32,201 nucleotides of DNA from Nitrosomonas sp. Its GTDB lineage: Bacteria > Pseudomonadota > Gammaproteobacteria > Burkholderiales > Nitrosomonadaceae. The stretch lies in NCBI GenBank assembly GCA_021774265.1, contig JAJFJG010000138.1, forward strand, positions 1 through 32,201, given 5' to 3'. Within the stretch, counting starts at the first letter, position 1. Every line of letters begins with the position of its first letter. A model generated the notes under the pieces. The model saw only the letters and a program-made list of their open reading frames with translations. It was not told the DNA's origin and did no database searches. Made by a program: the position numbers and the translations under genes. Positions 1 to 6,917 of the stretch are shown here, piece by piece.

Positions 1-135
1 AATGTCATCTTCATCTCTTAAGCGCCGCGCTAATCTGACCTCTTCATCCTGCGAAAGTATAGGAAATACATTGGCAGATTGTGTGTAGTTTTCAATGCTT
101 GCGCCCATTGATGGCAATGTTAAAGCAAAAGTCAT
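1..135 (-). CDS. rpoH: RNA polymerase sigma-32 factor RpoH, N-terminal fragment
   Basis: Only the first 45 codons are in the window; the gene runs off the left edge on the minus strand and is too short for the ORF track. The translation starts MTFALTLPSMGASIENY and continues with ANVFPILSQDEEVRLARRLR, which matches the start of sigma-32 proteins: a conserved Tyr in a short helix, then a P-[ML]-L-[ST]-x-[ED]-E-E element and an ARRLRD-like stretch leading into sigma region 1.2/2.1. The ATG at 135 is preceded by a good Shine-Dalgarno (AAGGAGAG on the minus strand, about 141-149). RpoH directs transcription of heat-shock genes. A CIRCE operator lies about 50 bases upstream. Region 2.4, the RpoH box and the C-terminus cannot be seen, so another group 2/3 sigma factor is not strictly excluded. 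Confidence 0.82.
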   Translation of the reverse strand, partial: MTFALTLPSMGASIENYTQSANVFPILSQDEEVRLARRLRDEDDI

Positions 136-187
136 AATGTGCTCTCCTTATCTCAATATTATGCCTGCTCGTTGAAAGTCGAGCGTT

Positions 188-214
188 TTAGCACTCTGCT
201 AATGAGAGTGCCAA
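188..214 (-). promoter_or_regulatory. CIRCE operator (HrcA binding site) upstream of rpoH
   Basis: The plus strand reads TTAGCACTC, nine bases, then GAGTGCCAA. The CIRCE consensus is TTAGCACTC-N9-GAGTGCTAA, so 17 of 18 consensus positions match with exactly the canonical spacer. It lies between a possible -10 element (TATATT on the minus strand, just upstream) and the rpoH ribosome binding site, which is where HrcA would block transcription or where the hairpin would sit in the 5' leader. No other gene start is nearby, so rpoH is the likely target. Confidence 0.85.
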
Positions 215-288
215 TATAACCGGAAGGTTCCCCGGCAGAAGTAAACAGATGGGGGTTATTTAAGGTTTACCCGGCAAATGCGCCCACG

Positions 289-480
289 TTAAATAAAAAC
301 GCATGTTGTAAGATAGGTAAAAGACTCGGAAATTGCCATTGGTTTTAATGACATGGCTTTTTCACCATGTATATGAGCTTGCTGTATTACATCTTTGGCA
401 TGATCGAGTATTTTTCTGCAGTACGTAATTTTATAGCGGATGCCATAATTATTGTCATATGAGATGACTGCTGGCGACAT
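289..480 (-). CDS. Possible small hypothetical protein (63 aa)
   Basis: This minus-strand ORF begins with ATG preceded by GAGGA at about six bases spacing, and encodes a soluble-looking peptide with an Ala/Gln/His-rich helical middle (KILDHAKDVIQQAH). I recognise no family. It lies upstream of rpoH on the same strand, separated by the CIRCE region. The mixed, non-repetitive composition and the ribosome binding site favour a real gene; the short length and the neighbouring decayed sequence argue for caution. No signal peptide or membrane segment is visible. Confidence 0.4.
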   Translation of the reverse strand: MSPAVISYDNNYGIRYKITYCRKILDHAKDVIQQAHIHGEKAMSLKPMAISESFTYLTTCVFI

Positions 481-559
481 AGATGTCCTCGTAATCAGGA
501 GAAATAAGTGCGACGTTTTCGAATGGGATCGATTGACTGGAAAACGGTTTATCTTGACT

Positions 560-870
560 TTTCGATGTAAAGAGTGACATGCATCAATGCCAAACGGTAG
601 TGCGTTATCTTGAGGTGCGCTGGGATTTGGTTAAGGAAATATAAAAGCACAACCTGCGTAAGCGTTATCGGCTGCTGAAATTATCAACAGTCAAGCCAAG
701 GTAAGAAGCTGGGCTATTTAGTTATATTGTGATGGATCTTCAACGTGGCACAGTAATTTTTGTTGGCAATAGGAAAAAGACAATTGCGCTGATTCCGTTT
801 TGGATGCGCTTAAAATCGGGCTGTCATGCTCACAAATACTTTGAATATTCCAAGTTTACAAGACGCGGGT
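560..870 (+). pseudogene. Decayed ISL3-family transposase fragment
   Basis: Reading through stops and a frame change on the plus strand gives VVRYLEVRWDLVKEI (from about 597), then after a gap IVMDLQRGTVIFVGNRKK and PFWMRLKS. This order matches the middle of ISL3-type transposases, where a helix-turn-helix with W-x-x-V-K-x-I is followed by the catalytic-core strand resembling YLTVVLDLxxGxVxFVG and then L-x-PFWxRL. In-frame stops (after VKEI) and loss of the rest of the gene show it is dead. Ends are approximate. The 63-aa track ORF at 729-920 is the surviving piece of this reading frame, not an independent gene. Confidence 0.65.
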
Positions 871-914
871 TCGACCTGTTCTGTCATTACTGTTATTGCT
901 TCTCAATCTTACTG

Positions 915-1560
915 TTTTAAATTGGTTGATCGTCCTGCATCTCAGTCAACAGCGCCCAAGAAATCCTGGTGTTCTTGTTGGCCAGGGCGATGACTGTAAT
1001 ATTATTATTACGTCGTTTATTCAATGCAATGTTTTTAGCCAACGACCGCGTGGATCATCTTTATGCTTAGCCGTTTATAGCACGGCTCGTTCACTATAAG
1101 GCGTTCTCAAGTAAGCATTTCTGCGCTTGCTGATATCGAGTGGTTGGCTCTTACCAGCCACTATGGTGCTGCCGAGGAACCAGCTCCAGAGATGTATCCA
1201 TGTCTCTGCAAAGTTGAAGCTGAGCGCCATTTCCTACTGCACAGACCAAAGCTGTCGCCGTAATCGGGGGCCAATATCGGAAATTTATTGTAATCGCTTT
1301 GCGGTCTCATTTTCTGTCCCTGGATGCTGGATTCCTTCATCCATTTCTTTTGTTCGACTATCCAGTTGCACCAGATCCTCCGGTATCTCTGGTATCGCTA
1401 CTTCGTGGCCTTTTCCTCTGTCTGTTAAGCAGCGACAATTCCATATTCCGCAAGCAGTCCTCGAATCTGGTTGTGCTTAGCTGTGCGTTGCTCGATCAGC
1501 TCGCTGCGTATGCAGTGTATCTCATACTTACATGTCCTGTTGCGAAATTGTCTTAGTTAG
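915..1560 (-). pseudogene. Decayed IS110/IS1111-family transposase
   Basis: On the minus strand the pieces, in order, are LIEQRTAKHNQIRGLLAEYG, a degenerate middle, an IPDIGP element, WLGSTIVAGKSQP-like sequence, SKRRNAYLRT, AKHKDDPRGRWLK and finally VIALANKNTRISWALLTE. These are the landmarks of the C-terminal half of IS110-type (Piv/MooV) transposases: R-x-x-LI-x-x-RT, the I-P-G-I-G-P helix-hairpin-helix, the serine-containing ISKRG-x-x-YLRxLL motif, and the A-x-ANKxARIxWAxL end. Several in-frame stops and frame changes are present, so it is a pseudogene. The N-terminal DEDD half is missing. The plus-strand ORFs at 896-1556 are shadows. Confidence 0.75.
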
Positions 1561-1931
1561 GGGAAAGGAGTGCATCCATTTGGGCTAGGCAATACGCGTG
1601 ATGAGCGTCAATATCTGGCCTCAATCAAACAAAGCCTTAGCTCAACAGGCATTAGGCAAGTGGATCAAAAAGCAACCGCTTTGAATGTCAATATGTTCAG
1701 GTAGTTTTTCAGAATGTTGCATGAAGCATGAAACCAAATATGCCCTGGTCAGCTGAACCCGTATGTGCGTATTCGCCGGTTGAACCGATTTTTTCTTAAA
1801 TTAAAGAGTTTCCTTATTTCTTCTTTTTAATAACCTGGCAATAATATGTCAAACCTAGCTAAGTAAGTTTTATTAGGTTGGCTTCTAATTTGAAAGTTAG
1901 AAAGAATTGCTTATTATTTATGGAGATAAAA
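1561..1931 (+). promoter_or_regulatory. Leader and probable promoter region of the fibre operon
   Basis: No convincing gene is present. The first half is probably more decayed sequence. From about 1790 the DNA becomes very AT-rich, as expected for a promoter. A small inverted repeat, AACCTA (1852-1857) and TAGGTT (1874-1879), sits about 55 bases before the first fibre gene and could be an operator. I see no convincing sigma-54 element and cannot confidently place -35 and -10 boxes. The ribosome binding site TGGAGA (1921-1926) precedes the ATG at 1932. Confidence 0.4.
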
Positions 1932-3500
1932 ATGAACGAATTTAATAAAAAAATTATAGTTACCAGTATTATTCTGGCTTTTGGTGCATCAGGTAGTGTT
2001 TGGGCGAATCCGACCAATACAGCTACTGATGCTGTTAATCAAACTGCAACTGCTGACAGCAACCAAAGTGGTGTTGGCATAGGAGCCAACGAATTCTCAA
2101 CAGCAGAAGACAATACTGACAACAGCAACAACAGCGATAACAGCAATAACAGCGATAACAGCAACAACAGCGATAACAGTAACAACGGTGACAATAGCGA
2201 CAATAGTCAGATGACTCAGGCTGATGATAACAGCAACAACAGCGATAACAGTAACAACAGCGATAACAGTAACAACAGTGATAACAGCAACAACGGTGAC
2301 AATAGCGACAATAGTCAGATGACTCAGGCTGATGACAACAGTAACAACAGCGATAACAGCAACAACAGCGATAACAGCAACAACAGCGACAACAGCAATA
2401 ACAGCGACAATAGCGACAATAGTCAGATGACTCAGGCTGATGACAACAGCAACAACAGCGACAACAGCAACAACAGCGACAACAGCGACAATAGTCAGAT
2501 GACTCAGGCTGATGACAACAGCAACAACAGCGACAACAGTAACAACAGCGACAACAGCGACAATAGTCAGATGACTCAGGCTGATGATAACAGCAACAAC
2601 AGCGACAATAGTAACAACAGCGACAACAGCAACAACAGTGATAATAGCGACAACAGTCAGTTGACTCAGACTGATGATCATAGTAACAACAGCGACAATA
2701 GCAACAACAGCGACAACAGCAACAACAGTGACAACAGTGACAATAGTCAGATGACTCAGGCTGATGACAACAGCAACAACAGCGACAACAGCAACAACAG
2801 TGACAATAGCGACAACAGCAACAACAGCATCAACAACGCCAACAGCAACAACACTGACAACAGTGCGGCCAATGCAACTGATGCAGCTGCTAATAACGGC
2901 AGTACCGCTACATCAGATCGTTCAGATAACAGCGCTGCAAGTGCTGCTGGAGAAGGTTCTGCAGCTGCGAATAATGGCAGCACCTCAACGGTTGATAACA
3001 GCGATAACAGTGACAACAGTTTTGCGGATGCAAGTGCTGAAGGTTCTGCCGCTGCAAATAATGGCAGTACCTCAACGGTTGACAACAGCGATAACAGTGA
3101 CAATAGCTCAGCAGAAGCAAGTGCTGAAAATTCAGCAGCTGCAAACAATGGCAGCACTGCGATGGTTGATAACACCAATAACAGTGACAACAGCACGACT
3201 GCTGCAAATGGTGATGGATCCGCAGCGGCAAAAAATGGTGATGCAACCGTTAATTACTCGGTTAACAATTCTGACTTGAGTGGCACGGTAACAGGTGCTG
3301 GTGTCGGCGCAATTGTGACTACTGGTGAAGGTGAAGGTAGTGCATCCTTGACTGCTTCAAATAATATTTCTGATTCATTTAATGGAGCGGCAGGTATTAA
3401 CCAAACCGTTCAAAACCATGGCGCCAATGCTTTAACACAACAACAAGTCTCTTTTCAAGGCAACGTGAATGTTAATGCTGCAACTCCTACTATTGACTAA
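1932..3500 (+). CDS. Secreted repeat protein, probable amyloid-like fibre subunit 1
   Basis: The protein is 522 aa from ATG 1932, chosen over the track's TTG at 1878 because GGAG lies six bases upstream and a clean Sec signal peptide (KKIIVTSIILAFGASGSVWA, cleaved before NPTN) then starts the protein. A low-complexity region of hexapeptides SDNSNN follows, punctuated by seven QMTQADD-type spacers (one is QLTQTDD). Next comes a second repeat class built on SAAANNGSTxTVDNSDNSDNS, and a conserved tail with INQTVQN and LTQQQVSFQGNVNVN. I see no cysteine, so the C-terminal CxxC I recall for Pseudomonas FapB/FapC is absent. It is the first gene of a fap-like operon and shares its signal peptide, layout and tail with the next gene. 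I infer export through the FapF-like pore and assembly into fibres. Alternatives are a surface adhesin, matrix or calcium-binding polymer; the sequence alone does not prove amyloid. Confidence 0.72.
   Translation: MNEFNKKIIVTSIILAFGASGSVWANPTNTATDAVNQTATADSNQSGVGIGANEFSTAEDNTDNSNNSDNSNNSDNSNNSDNSNNGDNSDNSQMTQADDNSNNSDNSNNSDNSNNSDNSNNGDNSDNSQMTQADDNSNNSDNSNNSDNSNNSDNSNNSDNSDNSQMTQADDNSNNSDNSNNSDNSDNSQMTQADDNSNNSDNSNNSDNSDNSQMTQADDNSNNSDNSNNSDNSNNSDNSDNSQLTQTDDHSNNSDNSNNSDNSNNSDNSDNSQMTQADDNSNNSDNSNNSDNSDNSNNSINNANSNNTDNSAANATDAAANNGSTATSDRSDNSAASAAGEGSAAANNGSTSTVDNSDNSDNSFADASAEGSAAANNGSTSTVDNSDNSDNSSAEASAENSAAANNGSTAMVDNTNNSDNSTTAANGDGSAAAKNGDATVNYSVNNSDLSGTVTGAGVGAIVTTGEGEGSASLTASNNISDSFNGAAGINQTVQNHGANALTQQQVSFQGNVNVNAATPTID
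2106..2865 (+). repeat. Hexapeptide-coding tandem repeats with QMTQADD spacers (fibre subunit 1)
   Basis: An 18-base unit (close to AACAGCAACAACAGCGAC) encoding NSNNSD is repeated in tandem. Blocks of two to four units are separated by seven near-identical spacers encoding SQMTQADD. Synonymous changes (AGC/AGT, GAC/GAT, AAC/AAT) vary between copies while the protein stays constant, so the array is under selection or homogenised, not merely recently duplicated. Long ORFs in other frames here (Val-rich, Leu-rich, Thr-rich) are artefacts of the repeat. Confidence 0.95.
2890..3215 (+). repeat. Second repeat class, about 28 residues (fibre subunit 1)
   Basis: Four degenerate copies of a unit containing AAANNGST, then TVDNSDNSDNS, then an Ala/Ser/Glu-rich linker. 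The same unit occurs in the neighbouring paralogue with NNES in place of NNGS. The unit combines an Ala-rich turn with the DNS motif and leads into the conserved C-terminal tail. Confidence 0.85.
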
Positions 3501-3546
3501 TAAATTTTCACGATAACTAAGATTAGAAGAAATTTTAGTTGGAGAG

Positions 3547-3588
3547 CATGATTGCTGGAGGATGGTTTGTTTACCTCTGGCAATCATG
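3547..3588 (+). promoter_or_regulatory. Intercistronic stem-loop between the two fibre genes
   Basis: CATGATTGC pairs perfectly with GCAATCATG, and the stem extends inwards through TGGAGG/CCTCTG with two wobble pairs, giving about 15 pairs around a 12-base loop. There is no T-run after it, so it is not a standard terminator. An RNA-stability or processing element that sets relative expression of the two fibre genes is likely. Confidence 0.6.
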
Positions 3589-3686
3589 ACTGAATAAAAG
3601 CGAATAGCTAACTGGTTTAATAAATTGGAACCATCTCAATTATTTCATTCGGTTAATAAAATTTGAAATTCTCAAGGAGAAAGAAA

Positions 3687-5129
3687 ATGAATCAATTCAA
3701 CAAAAAAATCATCGTTGCAAGTATTATCCTTGCTTTTGGTTCTGCGGGTAATGCCTGGGCAAACCCGACTAATACGGCTGAAACTGCCGAAGATCAAACT
3801 GCGTCCGCTATTAGCGATCAAAATTCTTCTGGCATAGCCGCCAACGAATACTCGGATGCAACGGACAACACTGACAATAGTGATAACACTGATAACAGTG
3901 ATAACACTGATAACAGTGACAACAGCAACAACAGCGACAACAGCAACAATAGCAACAACGCTGTTGCGACAAATACTGATAACAACAGTGACAACAGCAA
4001 CAACAGCGACAACAGCAACACCAGTGACAACAGCAACAACAGCGACAACAGCAACAATAGCAACAACGCTGTTGCGACAAATACTGATAACAACAGTGAC
4101 AACAGCAACAACAGCGACAACAGCAACAATAGCAACAACGCTGTTGTGACAAACACTGATAACAACAGTGATAACAGTAACAACAGTGACAACAGCAACA
4201 ATAGCAACAACAGTGTAGCGACGCATACTGATAACAACAGTGACAACAGCAACAACAGCGACAACAGCAACAATAGCGACAACAGCAACAACAGCAACAA
4301 CAGTGTAGCAACTAACACTGATAACAACAGCGACAACAGCAACAATAGCGACAACAGCAACAATAGTGACAACAGCAACAATAGTGACAACAGTGTTGTG
4401 ATGAATACTGATAACAACAGTGACAACAGCAACAACAGCGACAATAGCAACAACAGCAACAATAGCGACAACAGCACTAATAACACCGACAGTTACAATG
4501 TTGACAGTAGCTCAGCTAGTGCAGTTGATGCTGCCGCCAATAATGCTAGTACCGCTACATCAGATCGTTCAGATAATAGCAGTGCAGATGCTGCTGGGAC
4601 CGGTTCTGCAGCAGCCAACAATGAAAGCACCGCCACTGTCGACAACAGCGACAACAGTGACAATAGTAGTGCAAGCGCTAGTAGTACAGGTGCAGCAGCA
4701 GCTAACAATGAAAGCACCGCCACTGTCGACAACAGCGACAATAGCGACAATAGTAGTGCAAGTGCTAGCGCAGCAGGTTCTGCAGCAGCCAACAATGAAA
4801 GTAGCGCGACTGTTGATAACACTGATAACAGCGACAACAGCTATACAGAAGCTAACGGCGCTGGATCTGCGGCAGCTCAAACTGGCAACGCTACCACCAC
4901 CTACTCGGTTAACAATTCAGCCTTGAGTGGCACTGTAACAGGTGAAGGTGCTGGCGCAGGTGTAACAGTCGCTTCAGGCGCTGGTGATGCTACTTACCAG
5001 GCCGACAACACCATTAGCGGTTCTTTCAATGGTGCTGCCGGCATCAATCAGACTGTTCAGAATCATGCTGCCGATGCTTTGACACAGCAACAAGTGTCTT
5101 TCCAAGGCAACGTAAATGTTAACCCTTAA
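3687..5129 (+). CDS. Secreted repeat protein, probable amyloid-like fibre subunit 2
   Basis: A 480-aa paralogue of the preceding gene. Start ATG 3687 has AAGGAG at 3674-3679 and begins a signal peptide nearly identical to subunit 1 (KKIIVASIILAFGSAGNAWA, then NPTN); the track's upstream TTG is rejected. Layout: signal peptide, short linker ending in NTDNSDNTDNS repeats, SDNSNN hexapeptide blocks separated by six spacers of the form [AS]VATNTDN, Ala-rich repeats SAAANNESTATVDNSDNSDNS, and the tail INQTVQN...LTQQQVSFQGNVNVN. The spacers differ from QMTQADD in subunit 1, so the two proteins share the hexapeptide but carry different punctuation. I see no cysteines. By analogy with FapB (minor) and FapC (major) one may nucleate and the other build the fibre; which is which cannot be told. 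Confidence 0.72.
   Translation: MNQFNKKIIVASIILAFGSAGNAWANPTNTAETAEDQTASAISDQNSSGIAANEYSDATDNTDNSDNTDNSDNTDNSDNSNNSDNSNNSNNAVATNTDNNSDNSNNSDNSNTSDNSNNSDNSNNSNNAVATNTDNNSDNSNNSDNSNNSNNAVVTNTDNNSDNSNNSDNSNNSNNSVATHTDNNSDNSNNSDNSNNSDNSNNSNNSVATNTDNNSDNSNNSDNSNNSDNSNNSDNSVVMNTDNNSDNSNNSDNSNNSNNSDNSTNNTDSYNVDSSSASAVDAAANNASTATSDRSDNSSADAAGTGSAAANNESTATVDNSDNSDNSSASASSTGAAAANNESTATVDNSDNSDNSSASASAAGSAAANNESSATVDNTDNSDNSYTEANGAGSAAAQTGNATTTYSVNNSALSGTVTGEGAGAGVTVASGAGDATYQADNTISGSFNGAAGINQTVQNHAADALTQQQVSFQGNVNVNP
3861..4490 (+). repeat. Hexapeptide-coding tandem repeats with VATNTDN spacers (fibre subunit 2)
   Basis: The 18-base unit encoding SDNSNN is repeated in blocks separated by six spacers of the AVATNTDN type (variants AVVTNTDN, SVATHTDN, SVVMNTDN). 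The hexapeptide unit is the same as in subunit 1 but the spacer is not. Minus-strand Cys-, Leu- and Val-rich ORFs here are artefacts. Confidence 0.95.
4540..4870 (+). repeat. Ala-rich repeats of about 28 residues (fibre subunit 2)
   Basis: Four copies of a unit with AAANNES[TS]ATVDNSDNSDNS followed by an Ala/Ser/Gly linker. Two adjacent copies are nearly identical at the DNA level (GAAAGCACCGCCACTGTCGA twice), indicating recent duplication or gene conversion. Confidence 0.85.
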
Positions 5130-5180
5130 TCCTGTTAACTAAATGCCAACATATATTATTTTAGTTGAATGATGGCAAAC

Positions 5181-5213
5181 TTGCCGGTGAGGAAGAAACT
5201 CACTCACCGGCAA
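5181..5213 (+). promoter_or_regulatory. Strong stem-loop after fibre subunit 2 (possible attenuator)
   Basis: TTGCCGGTGAG pairs perfectly with CTCACCGGCAA, an 11-pair GC-rich stem with an 11-base loop. The following bases are not T-rich, so it is not a classical intrinsic terminator. It separates the two large structural genes from the small exported protein, protease and pore genes. It could stabilise the upstream mRNA or reduce read-through, so that structural subunits exceed the machinery. Confidence 0.65.
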
Positions 5214-5257
5214 CTACTGGTAACTACATACAGTATTAATGGAATGAGGGGGATAGG

Positions 5258-5626
5258 ATGAAATCGATTTTAAAGAGTGGTGTGCTTCTTCTCTTTTCCC
5301 TGGCTTTACCTGTTCACACAGCGATGGCGTTTTCTACTCAGCCGAAGGAGAATGATTTGTTACCTTTTTCTTCAGCAAAAACTGTGTCGATAGATGAACT
5401 TGAAAATGCAAGAGGCCGCGAAGGTGTAGATATAACTGCGCTTAATAACATGAATGTCAGTGCAACATTAAGAGACAACACTGCAAATAATAATGTAACA
5501 GGTGCTAATGTTATTGACACTAGCTCGTTCGCAGGTGCTAGCGGGATGTTCTCTGTGATTCAGAATACCGGCAACAACGTTGTCATCCAGGATTCAACGA
5601 TTGTGAATGTAACCATTCTTCCCTGA
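5258..5626 (+). CDS. Small exported protein of the fibre operon (122 aa)
   Basis: The start ATG 5258 follows a purine-rich GAGGGGGATAGG ribosome site. A Sec signal peptide ends about residue 24 (PVHTAMA, then FSTQ). Residues 44-56 carry SIDELENARGREG, and the rest is Asn/Thr/Val-rich, ending in GASGMFSVIQNTGNNVVIQ and then NVTILP. The C-terminal pattern G-x-x-G-x-x-x-x-[IV]QN-x-G-x-N-x-x-x-Q resembles the tails of the two fibre proteins (GAAGINQTVQNHGANALTQQQ), so it is probably a related small subunit, cap or nucleator. The DELxxxRG motif also occurs in the other small protein of this operon. I do not recognise a named family; it stands where Pseudomonas fap operons go directly from FapC to FapD. 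Confidence 0.65.
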   Translation: MKSILKSGVLLLFSLALPVHTAMAFSTQPKENDLLPFSSAKTVSIDELENARGREGVDITALNNMNVSATLRDNTANNNVTGANVIDTSSFAGASGMFSVIQNTGNNVVIQDSTIVNVTILP

Positions 5627-5679
5627 TGACTTTTTAAATTGCAGATGATACTGCCTAATATTTTTAGTTTACTGCTGAT

Positions 5680-6393
5680 ATGAAATATTTCTACACTAAA
5701 TGCGCTTTGCTCACAATATTTGCATTAATGTGCGGCAAAGCCAATTCTGTTGACCTGAATGATCTTGCAGGCGGGGGTAACTATCATGTTTCGGTAAAAA
5801 GCTTTGCCGAAATGAAATTTAGTACAGTTTATAAGCAGCAATTTGACTTTAGTTGCGGTTCAGCCGCTTTAGCAAGTTTACTTGCTTTTCATTATGACGA
5901 TGAAGTAAATGAGCAGAGTGTATTTCTTGATATGTTTCAACATGGAGATCAGGAGAAGATTAAAGAATTGGGATTTTCATTGCTGGACATGAAAAACTAT
6001 TTGGAACGGCGCGGTTATCGATCTGATGGTTTTAAAATGAAACTGGATCAGTTACACGAAGCAAATGGTCCAGCAATAACCATAATTGATGCAGACGGTT
6101 ACTTGCATTTTATTATTATTAAAGGATTGACGAAGCAGGAAGTGCTTGTTGGTGACCCAGCTATTGGCGTTGATATCATACCCAGAGACAAATTTGAAGA
6201 AATGTGGGGAGATCGCATTCTGTTTATGGTCCATGCTGAAAATGGAATCCAGGCAAAAAACTTTCAAAGTCTGGAGGAGTGGCAGATGCGCATGGCCCCG
6301 GTGGCTAATGCGATTGATCGGAGCAGTTTAGGTGAATACCATGTTTTAATGCGAGGCCAAGCACAAGAGCTTGGTGGTCCTTTAGATTTCTAA
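5680..6393 (+). CDS. fapD: Periplasmic C39-family cysteine protease, FapD-like
   Basis: A 237-aa protein with an N-terminal hydrophobic signal (to about residue 22) and a peptidase C39 domain. The sequence shows the oxyanion Gln (Q53) and catalytic C59 in YKQQFDFSCGSAALASLL, H143 in YLHFIIIKG, and D159 in VLVGDPAIG, which together form the C39 Cys-His-Asp set. It has no ABC transporter or membrane domain, unlike bacteriocin exporters, which matches FapD of the functional-amyloid operon. FapD-type proteases act in the periplasm on other Fap components before or during export. Its place between fibre genes and an outer-membrane pore supports that role. Substrates are not known here; the two small proteins with DELxxxRG motifs are candidates. 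The ATG at 5680 has only a weak ribosome site. Confidence 0.8.
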   Translation: MKYFYTKCALLTIFALMCGKANSVDLNDLAGGGNYHVSVKSFAEMKFSTVYKQQFDFSCGSAALASLLAFHYDDEVNEQSVFLDMFQHGDQEKIKELGFSLLDMKNYLERRGYRSDGFKMKLDQLHEANGPAITIIDADGYLHFIIIKGLTKQEVLVGDPAIGVDIIPRDKFEEMWGDRILFMVHAENGIQAKNFQSLEEWQMRMAPVANAIDRSSLGEYHVLMRGQAQELGGPLDF

Positions 6394-6412
6394 ATTTAGT
6401 GGGATGTTTAAA

Positions 6413-6907
6413 ATGAGAAAAAACAAGTTAAGCATCTACCAGAAAATATTGAAGGTTATATCTTTATCAATTATTTTTGTAAATGTAAGTTTTTCCAATC
6501 AAGTTTTGGCAGATGAGTCGTTGAACGAGTCTGCTTCTAACAATAATATTTATGCTAACTGGGATAGGGCAACCGACGATGAATTAGCGCAACAAAGAGG
6601 TGGTTTCATGCTTCCAAATGGCGTGATTGTCGATATCAGTCTGGAAAGAATTATTTTCTTAAATGGAGTTGAAACCATTTCATCTTACTTTCAGTTTTCT
6701 GATAATGGTGTTTTGTTACAGAATGGCAGTGAAAATATGGCGCCAGACTCGATTGGCTCAGCATTGAGTTCTGTGATTCAAAATAACCTAGATGATCAGG
6801 CAATAAAAGCCATCAATGAATTTAACATAGAAATAAGTGGTCTGCAGAACGTCGATTTAGACAACCATACTAATACCCTTGATTCTATTTTGCCAATATT
6901 ACAATAA
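6413..6907 (+). CDS. Small exported protein of the fibre operon, possibly FapE-like
   Basis: The protein is 164 aa from ATG 6413; the track's ATG three codons earlier lies directly against the only GTGGG ribosome-like sequence, so 6413 is preferred but not certain. A Sec signal peptide ends near residue 33 (NQVLA, then DES). Residues 55-64 read DDELAQQRGG, a double-glycine-like motif, followed by FMLPNGVIVDISLERIIFLNG. The C-terminal half has SSVIQNNLDDQAI, like the VIQN segments of the other operon proteins. Position between fapD and fapF matches FapE, a minor extracellular component in Pseudomonas, but the protein is shorter than I recall for FapE and similarity cannot be tested here. Confidence 0.6.
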   Translation: MRKNKLSIYQKILKVISLSIIFVNVSFSNQVLADESLNESASNNNIYANWDRATDDELAQQRGGFMLPNGVIVDISLERIIFLNGVETISSYFQFSDNGVLLQNGSENMAPDSIGSALSSVIQNNLDDQAIKAINEFNIEISGLQNVDLDNHTNTLDSILPILQ

Positions 6908-6917
6908 CCAAAGCCAG

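Noticed and set aside
1127-1556. Plus-strand ORFs of 117 and 85 aa
   Set aside because: They are opposite the decayed IS110 transposase, whose motifs are on the minus strand.
1600-1690. Short reading frame GNTRDERQYLASIKQSL between the IS110 remnant and the fibre operon
   Set aside because: No start with a ribosome site, no recognisable family, and a stop soon after; probably decayed sequence.
1820-1900. Sigma-54 promoter upstream of the fibre operon
   Set aside because: GG and GC doublets at the required spacing with TTGC are not present; TGGC occurs but without the -12 partner.
2097-4486. Long minus-strand and +2/+3 ORFs (Val-, Leu-, Cys- and Thr-rich, up to 222 aa)
   Set aside because: They arise because the 18-base repeat lacks stops in several frames. 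The true frame has a signal peptide, ribosome site and conserved tail.
2106-4490. CRISPR array
   Set aside because: The regular repeats are in-frame coding hexapeptides without unique spacers.
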